The notes under the pieces are model-generated. The model searched no databases. It was not told the DNA's origin and worked only from the letters and a program-made list of their open reading frames with translations. From Circinella umbellata (taxonomy: Eukaryota; Mucoromycota; Mucoromycetes; Mucorales; Lichtheimiaceae), in NCBI GenBank assembly GCA_025093555.1, contig JAIWNF010000005.1, positions 1-64,000 on the forward strand: a DNA stretch of 64,000 nt, read 5' to 3'. This document shows positions 1 through 8,363 of the stretch, piece after piece (positions within the stretch are counted from its first letter, which is position 1; every line of letters starts with the position of its first letter). The position numbers and the translations under genes are program-made.

Positions 1-252
1 TTTTTTAGACTGGGAAAAAAAACCCAACTCCACTTGAACTTGTTTTTCTATTTTTTTTTAATTACGGGTTTTTTTTGAGTTCTTTTTAGCATAGAGATCT
101 TTTTTTTTTTTTAATTCTTATTCGTTTCCTTTTTATTTTCTTTCTTTCTCTTTCTCTTTCTTTTTTTTTCTCAATACTCACTCGTTAACAAAACCTCGAA
201 ACCCCCTTTCCATTCCTTATTTTCTTTTGTATTTTAAATCAAAAAGGACAAG
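1..252 (+). promoter_or_regulatory. Upstream region and 5' leader of the secreted DPBB gene
   Basis: No gene is seen. The stretch is dominated by T-runs and a CT-rich polypyrimidine tract (about 120-175) that ends some 75 bases before the start codon at 253. Similar tracts precede several other genes here (14.0 kb, 32.9 kb, 63.1 kb), so it is probably core promoter or leader sequence. The exact transcription start cannot be read from sequence. Confidence 0.4.
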
Positions 253-1002
253 ATGAAACAACAATTTTTGTCCAAGCTTTTTCTTTTAATCTTTGTATTC
301 TGCGTTGCAACTGTCGTTCGTGCTGAAGAAATCGAACGTCGTGGTGTTGCTCAAATTAGATCATTCAGCGATTCTACTTTGAGTCTTTCCAAGCGTGGAG
401 GTCGTGGTACCTGGTTAGTAACCAATAGCGATATATTGAAAAATGGGTTATATTCTAATAGTATTTGTCATTCTAGGTACACTGGTGAAGATTTGAACAA
501 TGCTGCTTGTTACGATAGAAACGGTTTGAGCTCTTACCATGCCACTAACCACGATTTAATTGGTGCTATGGTAAATAATAATAGTAATAAAAGGAACAAA
601 AAGTCCTTAATTCGATCAACATTATCTCATTAAATATCAATATAATATTTAGGCTATGGATGGTTTTGAAAACTGCTACAAGTGTATGAAGATTACTAAC
701 AATAAGGACAAGAAACTTAGTGTTGTTGTTAAGATTGTTGATAAGTGTGCTGGATGTAAAGTTGGTAAGTATAGTAAAAACATATAAATTATATATTATT
801 CTCAATCTAACCCTCCTTTCTATCGCTCTCTCTATTTTTTTGTGTTACCTAAATTTTAATAGGCAAAGCTATTGATCTCACCCCCGCTGCTTTCAAGGAA
901 GTTGCTCCTGGTGGTGATCTTGATATTGGTGTTCTCGACATTAGTTGGAAGCCACTTAAGGAATGTCCCAAGTCTAAGCTTTATCCAGTCAAGCCTAAAT
1001 AA
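253..1002 (+). CDS. Secreted RlpA-like double-psi beta-barrel (barwin/expansin-like) protein
   Basis: A small secreted protein of about 135 residues in four exons, which I place at 253-413, 477-570, 653-764 and 863-1002; every junction is GT-AG and the frame stays open. An N-terminal hydrophobic signal peptide (about residues 1-24, ending near VRAEE) is followed by dibasic sites (ERRG, SKRGG) that could be Kex2-type processing sites. The mature part has the fungal DPBB pattern: YTGEDLNNAACYDRNG early, then CYKCMKI, a VVVKIVDKCAGC block, and a C-terminal DLTPAAFKEV...GVLDISWK block. In this family such proteins bind or loosen wall polysaccharide or act as small secreted factors; the Asp in the VDKC motif is typical. 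Catalysis is not implied. It converges on the ATP19 gene. Family call is firm, biological role unknown. Confidence 0.88.
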
Positions 1003-1507
1003 ATTATATATAGCTAAATAATAAAAGAGAGTTGTATTTTCCTCTACAATTATCCTCACTAGTTTAAACACCCTTTTTGAAACCCATTTTACTAACAAAC
1101 ATCCACATCCTCAACCATACTTACTCCCCCTCTTTGTCACTTTTTTTTTATCTTTCCATTGTCCAAACCCTTCCTTGTTACCCAGTAAATCTTTTAAAAC
1201 TTGTTGAATACAACATCTTTTTAAACATATAAAAACACTTTCTACATTACAATTTTAAAGCTGTCTTTTTTTCTTGATACCAAAATCTTTCTCAAACTAA
1301 GAATATCATTTTAAACAAAATAATGAATCGAAAAAAGAAGTATATAAGATACGTTTAGTTACATAATTCAAAGATGAAATTTATGTCTTATAAATTTTTT
1401 AGTTGGTTGGTTTTGGTTGTAAGTTGTATACATAAAAATAACAAAAGAACAAGGTGGTGTTGTTTTTTTTTTATAAAGAAATAATAAACGGAAAAAAATT
1501 CTATCCC
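1003..1507. other. Convergent 3' intergenic region
   Basis: About 500 bases between the stop of the DPBB gene (+) and the stop of the ATP19 gene (-). It is AT-rich, with likely 3' untranslated sequence of both genes, including AATAAT/AATAAA-like stretches near 1016-1024. No further gene is seen. Confidence 0.5.
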
Positions 1508-1913
1508 TTATTGCTTGTTATCATTAGCTTCGGCAGACTTCAAGAATTCCTTAATGAATGCTTCTTCATCAGCAGAGCTGGCCTTGATTGGGGGAGTAGC
1601 AGGTTGAGGAGCAGAGGGCTTCAAGGCAAAGTAAGCACCAGCGGCAGCATAAGCACCAAGGAAACCCATGGCGATCTATTTCAATAATAACCGTAAAGAA
1701 AACAAGTTTTCATTAATTATGATTATTTTTTAATTATATCATATACATTTAAACTTTCATGTTTTTTTTTTTCCTCTATCTTGCTTCTCTCTCCCAAAAA
1801 TAAATAGTGTTGTTGGTGGAATAAGCATAAAAAAAAAGGTTAGTTTTTATAAAGAGAAAACTTACAATGTGGTTAGAGACGGCCTTTCCAGCAATAACGT
1901 AGTGTCCAGCCAT
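1508..1913 (-). CDS. ATP19: Mitochondrial F1Fo-ATP synthase subunit K
   Basis: A 71-residue protein in two exons (1866-1913 and 1508-1675, minus strand) separated by a 190-base GT-AG intron. It begins MAGHYVIAGKAVSNH, has one membrane segment (IAMGFLGAYAAAGAYFAL, about residues 17-34) and ends with the acidic, charged tail SADEEAFIKEFLKSAE. Yeast Atp19 has the same plan: a short GKAI..H N-terminus, one transmembrane helix and a DEEKFIENYLK-like tail. Subunit K is a small inner-membrane subunit associated with ATP synthase dimers and is not catalytic. The length fits the family. The first exon is only 16 codons, so simple ORF finders miss the gene start. Confidence 0.85.
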
Positions 1914-2489
1914 TTCGTTTGAATGTATTAACTAAGGTTAAGAAAAAATATTTGTCGGGTAGGGGCTAAGGTTCAAAAATTGAAAGGGTGTTCGAAAAAA
2001 GACATCGCGACGTCATCATATCGGTGAAGCAATTTTTTTTTTACTTCAATTTTAATCCTAAACTTTTCTCCACTCATCTTAATTATATAGTTTACTTGAA
2101 AATTAATGCGAACAATAATATTAGGTACCGCAAGTATAATATAAAGTGATACTCAAAGAAAATATCAGTTAATAATTTATGTACAACAGAGGTGTTCATT
2201 ATTTAAAGCAAAGTGACAAATAAACTCTAGTTACCGTCATATATCAATCTATCGTAGTTAATACTACAATCCTTTCAGAGAAGAGAACAGAGCTTATAAT
2301 GTCGAGCCGACTATTTACTAATTACTATTACTCACACATTATATATATACTGTTATGGTTATGTATATAAATATCACTCCAAGTTTTCTTATTTACGTGA
2401 CCATCCAACCCCTCCTTTTGACTTTTCAATGCCGGACAGCTTAATACCTCAACTATATCATCCTGTTAGCGGGTAGATTGTAGTATAAT
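1914..2489. other. Intergenic region upstream of ATP19, no gene seen
   Basis: This holds the promoter of the minus-strand ATP19 gene near 1914-2050 and then AT-rich DNA with no convincing ORF. It ends at the 8-bp target duplication of the inverted-repeat element that starts at 2498. Confidence 0.4.
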
Positions 2490-3352
2490 ATTATTTTGGG
2501 TAGTTCTACCTGTGCGATCTTTTTTCTCAGTGGTTTTAGTGGCACAGCGCCAACAGCCATAGCCAGTTATCTTGTGATATTACAGTATGATTTCATTCAC
2601 TAGACTTCATCAAGAAACTATACGTACGATTTTTTTTTCTTATATAATGCCTTCTTATGAATGATATTCGTTTTAATTGATTTTACACCATTAAAACCAC
2701 CATTATACTAAAATATATAATATAAAGATGTGTTGATTATTACTGGCTATTAGTACCAACGAGTTCGGATATTATTACGTATCCACAAAAAAAAATAATA
2801 CGTATCATACGTACTTCTGGATTATTTTTGTAGAAATGATTTTCATGACCACATAAATTTCCCATTAGCATATAAACGATTATCTGTTCTATTTAACTTA
2901 ATATTTTACATATATATTATAGTGTAATGTTCCATACCAAAACCATATAAACCAATAAGTCGATTATATCCATTTGTAATTTCATTTCATAAGAAAATTA
3001 TGAGTATAGAGATTTTCGTCTGAGGCCATGAAGGGTGTATAAAAACAGAGTCTGTATAGTCAGACATATTATCTGTTTTTGGATGTACATCACCAAACTT
3101 CATTTTATATGGAAAATTTGTAGCAAGTTTATATAATTCGGGAGCATCAAACAACACAACACTAATCAACAAAAATAGATAATATCGTATAATATTGTTT
3201 TTTTGGGCAGCATATCTCCTGGTACAGTACTTTGAACTATATTTATCTGACCCTATCACAAGGACATTGGCTATGGATGTTGGCGTTGTGCCACTAGCAC
3301 CATTGAAAACCTGCGAGAAAAAAATCGCGCAGGTAGAACTACCCATTATTTT
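2490..3352. mobile_element. Non-autonomous TIR element with 8-bp target duplication (hAT-like)
   Basis: The element body is 2498-3344 (847 bases). It begins GGGTAGTTCTACCTG and ends with the complement of the same sequence. Similarity between the two ends continues inward for about 80 bases on each side (2498-2577 against 3262-3344), with a small indel. Both ends are flanked by the identical 8-mer ATTATTTT (2490-2497 and 3345-3352), which I read as a target-site duplication. An 8-bp duplication with terminal inverted repeats is the hallmark of hAT-superfamily elements. The interior has no transposase-like ORF; a 139-codon open frame on the minus strand partly overlaps the right repeat and resembles no family I know. 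The element is therefore probably non-autonomous or decayed. Confidence 0.75.
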
Positions 3353-3440
3353 TGTAGAGTAATCACATATTATTAAGTTTAAAAATACAAATCTTTTGGT
3401 GAACATTCTGCTTAATGTTGAATATAAGAAAGATAGGCTA

Positions 3441-3855
3441 TTTAATTTAGGGAATTGCTACGGACATCACAGAAACACACTATATTAGGTAATTCTAACC
3501 CACTTTTACGTATATCTTTCAAAAGCAAACAACAACTTGCTATAATCACGTCAAACACTGCCATTCATATATAATATATACAGTTATTATATTTATATAT
3601 CTCGAAAATGTTAATGAAAGTGCTATTAGCTGATAGTTTTTCATGCAACACCCAAATTTCTTATGTTTTCTCACTATATCGTAATGTACACAAGTGGGAG
3701 TTGTAGTCCATATGAAGAAATGACAAACAAGAATCATTTACTTTTAATGTCACATATGAGCTGTTGATAAAGTTCTATTCATGTTGATAAAGCTGTTACA
3801 GTCGGTCATTTGGACTTTATTTGTAGGGTATACGTAGTAATTCCGGTTTAATTTA
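3441..3855. mobile_element. Short TIR element, copy 1, with 9-bp flanking duplication
   Basis: The body is 3450-3846 (397 bases), flanked on both sides by TTTAATTTA (3441-3449 and 3847-3855). The termini are imperfect inverted repeats: GGGAATTGCTACGG at the left, and the complement of CCGGAATTACTACG at the right. A second, interrupted copy lies at about 6074-7281, and a further partial copy at about 41325-41440. Shared internal blocks with copy 2 include the segment around 3680-3780, which matches 7090-7200 (for example GTACACAAGTGGGAG). A 9-bp duplication would fit a Mutator-like element and an 8-bp one (TTAATTTA) a hAT; the flank alone does not decide. No coding potential is seen. Confidence 0.65.
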
Positions 3856-3928
3856 TGAAAACTCCTTTAATTTTGCTTTGTTATATTTGGCAGCTACTAG
3901 TGGAAAGCCTGTTTAATTCGGACTTGGG

Positions 3929-5258
3929 TAATTTTGCAGTACTTTCTTGCCGTACTTTTTTGCAGTAGTAGTCGAGCAAGACCCCGGGATTTTTCGCACA
4001 ATGGACCGGATTTTATCGAGTATTACTAACTATAAAAGGTGCTTTGCAGTAGTTTGCAGTACTATTCTTGCGGTAGTTTACAAATGTGCTAAAGAAAAAA
4101 AAATTTCATCAACTGTTTCTTATCATTTTCGATCATTCTATTTAAACCTTTTTTTTTTTGGCCAGTAATAATAATAACTGTATCCAGTGTTTCTTCGCTA
4201 TCCCCTTGATTTAAAATAGTTTGATTTAAAAATAGTTTGATTTTAAATAGTACATTATATATATATTATTTTGTTCTTTCAATTTGTTTAAAAACATGAA
4301 TAAATTATTCTTTTAATACTTCTTAATTCACAAGCTATTAGATCTAAAGTCACTATATTACTGCTTTAAATACATATATTGAGCAGTGTACAGTACAATA
4401 CTGACTTTACTAATATTTTATTATTAATTAAATAATGAATTATGTTGCCATATGATGAAAAAGAATCTCAATATATAAAGTTGCATGAAACAAAAGTAGC
4501 GCCAGTAAAAAAGAATTAAAGTTTTTAAAGCAAGACTTTCTCTCTATCGGATTTAATCAGTTATCTACTACTCTTTAAATGGGATCTGAAAATATAAGAA
4601 AAATCAACAAACTATTTGCTTAATAAAATACCTTTTTTACATATAATAGAAAAGTTCATAATAGATATATTCAATTATATCTATATTTGTGTGTGTGCGT
4701 GTTTTCTAGAAGCTACGTAAGTAATTTGATAATAATAATAAAAGCCTTAAAGCTGGTGAGCATATCAAAATAGTATAAAAAAGGCGGGATTACTTCTAAA
4801 ACTTTTATGTAGTGATTATGTGTCACTTTCTTTTTTTAGTACTCATACATATGGGGGATACGTAGTATTTTTTAAAAAAGTAATTTCATAATATACATAA
4901 TGTATTTGCTGAACTGATAAAGATCAAAATTTAAGAGATCAGTATTAAATATTAATCTCTTGCTTTATTAGATGTATATTATTCGTAAATTTATGATTCC
5001 ATAATTTTTTTTTAAAAAATACTGCGATAATACTATACAAAAACAAGTTGAATATATAATTTTATAAAAATCATTACTGTAAACAACTGCTGCGCAAAGT
5101 ACTACAAAGTACTGTAAACTACCGCAAGGAGTACCGCAAAGCACCTTGTATAGTTAGTAATACTCGAGAAAATACAGTCAATTGTGTGGAAAATCCCCGG
5201 TGTTGTCCGACTACTACTGTAAAAAAGTACTGCATTTTTTTGCAGTACTGCAAAATTA
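3929..5258. mobile_element. 1.3-kb TA-flanked inverted-repeat element
   Basis: The body is 3931-5256, flanked by TA on both sides. Its left arm (about 3931-4085) and right arm (about 5108-5256) are inverted copies of each other, matching over most of about 150 bases. The ends read ATTTTGCAGTACT inward. Each arm also contains shorter tandem units built on TGCAGTACT / GCAGTAGT. Translating both arms gives recognisably similar peptides (...GIFRTMDRILSSITNY and GIFHTIDCIFSSITNY), but this only reflects the repeat and is not evidence of a gene. The 1-kb interior (4090-5100) is AT-rich without a transposase-like ORF. TA flanks suggest a Tc1/mariner-type or similar transposase acting in trans. Confidence 0.65.
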
Positions 5259-6072
5259 AAGATATCCTTTAAGTCTTCGCAATCTAGTAAGTTATATGAG
5301 ACTTGTCGTTGAGTCATAGTAATAAATTTTAGTAACCATGGAGACGACCTACCAACAAATTGGTTTACGCATCAAGAAGCTTAACAAAGACAAATAAGAG
5401 TCATTTTACCAACATAGATTATACTATAATTTTCATTGTATATAAAAAAAACTCTATGAATATATACAGATTGATGCCAGTTGCAACTGAACTTAAGCAT
5501 TGGTAATTGTAAAAAAAAGTTCTAGTTTTTCGTCAGTTAATATTCTTCCCAGGCAGCAATATACATAGCAAATAAATCTGAAATCTCGTAAATATTTTTA
5601 AGTAACTTTTTTGTTCAATATTGAATTTTCCGAATTGCTAAAGATATTAAGAGCCGTTACGGCTATCAAAAAAGACTGTAAATGTTTGATGTAAAGACAC
5701 ATTAAATTTCCGTCAGCTACAACTGGACAGCGATTTACTTTGAAAGAAATAAAGAAAGTTAGCATTATACTTTTGTACATAGACGCATATGAAATAAGCT
5801 TCTAATATTATTAATAAAAACGCAATGTATGTATATTTCCGGTCAGTCAAAAGTACTCAGTGATATATAATATTCTTGAAAAACCAAGAGAGACGTATTT
5901 TACAGAAATGACATAAACAGCAAACTCTCAAAGCAGTATAAAATTGATCAGATACGTAGTGTAAAAAACATTAATCACGTACATCTGATACGCAGGTTGG
6001 GTAATTGTGTTCTTGGAGAAAAGGAATTATATATATGAAAATGAAAAAAGATTTTTTTATACCATTTTTTTT
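5259..6072. other. AT-rich gene-free DNA between elements
   Basis: No ORF resembling a known family and no repeat with clear ends was found here. The short open frame on the minus strand at 5598-5780 is likely chance. The region links the TA-flanked element to the nested element cluster that starts near 6074. Confidence 0.35.
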
Positions 6073-6124
6073 TGGGGGGGATTTGCTAAGGAGCACCTCA
6101 AAAACATTATTACGGACAACCCAC

Positions 6125-6372
6125 TAGGTGCTCTCACCTTCGCATTTAAAAAGCTTTTTATATGAGGACAGTGGGGGGGGGGCTGTTTAATATGTTAAAC
6201 AGCCGCACCATACATAAATAGCAGCATTATTTAGTATACCAAAAATAGAGAGCTCAGAAAATAAATCCTGATAAAACCAGGATTTTCTTTAAGAAGTAGT
6301 TTACTATAAAAAATAAACCTACTATAAAGAGTATGCTGAAAGAATTTTTAAATGCGCAGGTGAGAGCACCTA
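6125..6372. mobile_element. TA-flanked MITE 1 (244 bp)
   Basis: The body is 6127-6370 with TA on both sides (6125-6126, 6371-6372). The termini are inverted repeats of about 27 bases: GGTGCTCTCACCTTCGCAT at the left, and the same with a G at the second T of CCTT at the right, each followed by TTTAAAAA. The interior contains a G-run (6172-6181) next to a small GCTGTTTAA/TTAAACAGC palindrome (6182-6205). There is no coding capacity. Size, TA flanks and TIRs make it a typical miniature inverted-repeat element moved in trans. Confidence 0.75.
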
Positions 6373-6373
6373 C

Positions 6374-6918
6374 TACCTGCTCTCACGATGCGAATTAAAT
6401 CCAGAGGGATGCTCCATATATGGGGCGTGAGCTAAGTAAGAAATTAAAAAAAAAAAGAGCCAAAAGGCTCTTTTTTTCTCCCAAATTAGGACAAACTATA
6501 GTGCCTTGTACACGAGCTGCACATTTCTTGAGTCCAAGATGTTTCAACCTTCTTCCAAAAATTACATTCAAAATGGCACGCAAATTTTATCTCGGAATGC
6601 AACAAGTGTGGATCTAAATCGTTCTACTACTACTCCCACATCTCGCACTACCTCAACCCCTTTACCATTTACTTATGGTAATCTAGAAAATGTTACACCT
6701 CGACCTGTCTAGTTGAAACAAAGTAAGGGAATCGTAGTTGTTCTTGTTCATATTATTGGGAACGCGTAAAGTAATTTAACGCCTCTCTCAGGCTCCTTAG
6801 ACAGTTTAACACATTCAAATTCAGATATTTTTTCCTACCCAGCTCACGCTCCATATATGGAGCATCCACCATATATAAAGGATTCCTCTGGATTTAATTC
6901 GCATTGTGAGAGCAGGTA
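6374..6918. mobile_element. TA-flanked MITE 2 (541 bp)
   Basis: The body is 6376-6916, flanked by TA. The inverted repeats extend about 65 bases: CCTGCTCTCACGATGCGAAT at the left, with its near-identical complement at the right. The right arm carries about 15 extra bases in the TATATATGGTGGATGCTCC area, next to a CTCCATATATGGAG palindrome. The outer GCTCTCAC motif is shared with MITE 1, so the two may use the same transposase. The interior (6440-6838) holds a perfect hairpin with a run of T and two short overlapping ORFs of no known family. Only one base (6373) separates its left TA from the right TA of MITE 1. Confidence 0.75.
6450..6477. other. Perfect 12-bp hairpin with T-run inside MITE 2
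   Basis: A-run plus GAGCC, loop AAAA, then GGCTC plus T-run: stem 6450-6461 pairs with 6466-6477. In a bacterium this would be an intrinsic terminator. Here, inside a eukaryotic MITE, it may simply be element structure or act as a stop for RNA polymerase III. Confidence 0.5.
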
Positions 6919-7281
6919 CTTTTATATTTTTTCAAAGGTGCATAACAATATGATATAATTACGTCGTATCCAGTCATTTATACACTATATGTACAGTTAT
7001 TATTGTTATATAACTTAAAAATGTTTATAAAACTTTTATTAGCAGTTCAACTTTTTAGGAATAGCGTTCAATGTTTCAATATATCGTTATGTACACAAGT
7101 GGGAGCTGTAGTCCCCATGAAGACAAGACAAACAAGGAATAATGTATATTTTTAGTGGAATATACGAGCGGTCAAATAAGCTCTATTGGTGTTGATAACG
7201 CTGGTACTATAGTTTACTTGGGTTTAAGAACTTGTTTGACAACTTTTTGGTTGTGGGGTGTCTGTAGCAATCCCCCCCCCC

Positions 7282-8363
7282 TTTTCTTTTTTGAAAAAAA
7301 GTCAATTTTACCATACATTGATTGTAAGCAAAAAAATAATAATATTTCTGGTTATTGATATATACAATTAAATGGTGTAAGACGAAGAATATCTGAAAGA
7401 AAAATGAGGCCTTTAGTATTTTTAATTGTGGGACTATATACACCACTCTACGGAAGTAGGAAAAATTATACTGTTTTTTATTGTCAATCAAGTGAGAGTA
7501 GTTATATCTATTAATATAATGTACAAAGACAATAAGAAAATATATAATTTTAATGTAATAATCTTCATTCTGAAGAGGTTTTATTTTGTAATCGCTTCGA
7601 AGTATATTAGGTATAATAAACAACCTTTCAACAGTTCATCACATAGTAAAGATGGTAAACTTGGGGTCCACTAAACTTTGTGCAACAGCCGGTTCCTCAA
7701 TTCATGTCCCTTCAATTTTTTAAAAAGCATTTATGGTAAATGGCATCTGAAGAGGTTCCCTTGTCGGTGTCAATTATATAAAAGAATAAACTTTAATACT
7801 ATGACTAAAACTACTACTATTATTATGATTATTATTATATTATAAAGTAAAGAAAAATAATTTTTTTTCTCTTGTCTTTTTTCCAATTCGTTACGAAAAA
7901 TGATAAAGAAACAAGCCGCAAATTGTATGAGAACTTCATCTACGTCTTATAGTCGACTTTGGTTAATAGATAAATAAATAAAAAGAAAGCAACAAATAAC
8001 AGTGTGCGAGACAGAATGAATCTTTTATACAACCAAGTTTGTCAAAGTAGATGTGTGTGAAAAAAAAAATAACCTCGTTATACGGAAGAACACGGTAAAA
8101 GATTACCAGAGCAAAACCGGTTGCTCCGATAACTTAGAAAAAGCATTAAGGCTGTGTCTGAAATAAAATTCGTATGGGTTGGTAGGCGTATATTTTCTGT
8201 GACCGGTAACTTTGCTTTTTTTATTATTTTTTTTAAGTAAGAGAGGGTGATGTCGGGATCAATTGCAAACGGAAAAGATTGGGGAAGGGCTCCTTAAAAA
8301 AAACACCAGTGGTTTCCCGTTGTTTTTCCAGCTTTTCTTGTCTTTTTACTTTTTTTCACAAAA
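7282..8363. other. Intergenic region upstream of PDH-E2
   Basis: AT-rich DNA with short chance ORFs on both strands around 7207-7674 and no recognisable gene. From about 8200 the sequence is probably promoter and leader of the E2 gene, with pyrimidine-rich runs up to its start codon at 8364. Confidence 0.4.

Larger units (their letters stand above)
6074..7281. mobile_element. Short TIR element, copy 2, split by two nested MITEs
   Basis: The left end (G-run then ATTTGCTAAGGAG, from about 6074) and right end (GTCTGTAGCAATCC then a C-run, to about 7281) are inverted relative to each other and match the ends of the 3450-3846 element. The left piece stops in AACCCAC at 6124. It resumes at 6919 with CTTTTATATTTTTTC, just as the uninterrupted copies run on from AACCCAC to CTTTTA-like sequence. 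Removing 6125-6918 would leave an element of about 410 bases, close to the 397 bases of copy 1. The interruption therefore looks like later insertion of the two MITEs. The G/C homopolymers at the ends hide the exact boundaries and any target duplication. Confidence 0.6.

Noticed and set aside
1454..1687. 77-codon plus-strand ORF
   Set aside because: It is the antisense shadow of the ATP19 second exon; the minus-strand frame gives a recognisable protein.
2987..3406. 139-codon minus-strand ORF as a transposase candidate
   Set aside because: It runs through the right inverted repeat and target duplication of the 2498-3344 element and shows no DDE or zinc-finger pattern. Most likely chance.
3947..4168. 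73-codon ORF with peptide similarity to a minus-strand ORF at 5102-5317
   Set aside because: The similarity is fully explained by the inverted arms of the 3931-5256 element. There is no gene-like context and the two peptides are not otherwise conserved.
4190..4900. Interior of the 3931-5256 element as a coding region
   Set aside because: Only short AT-rich frames with stop codons in every frame. No splice signals join them.
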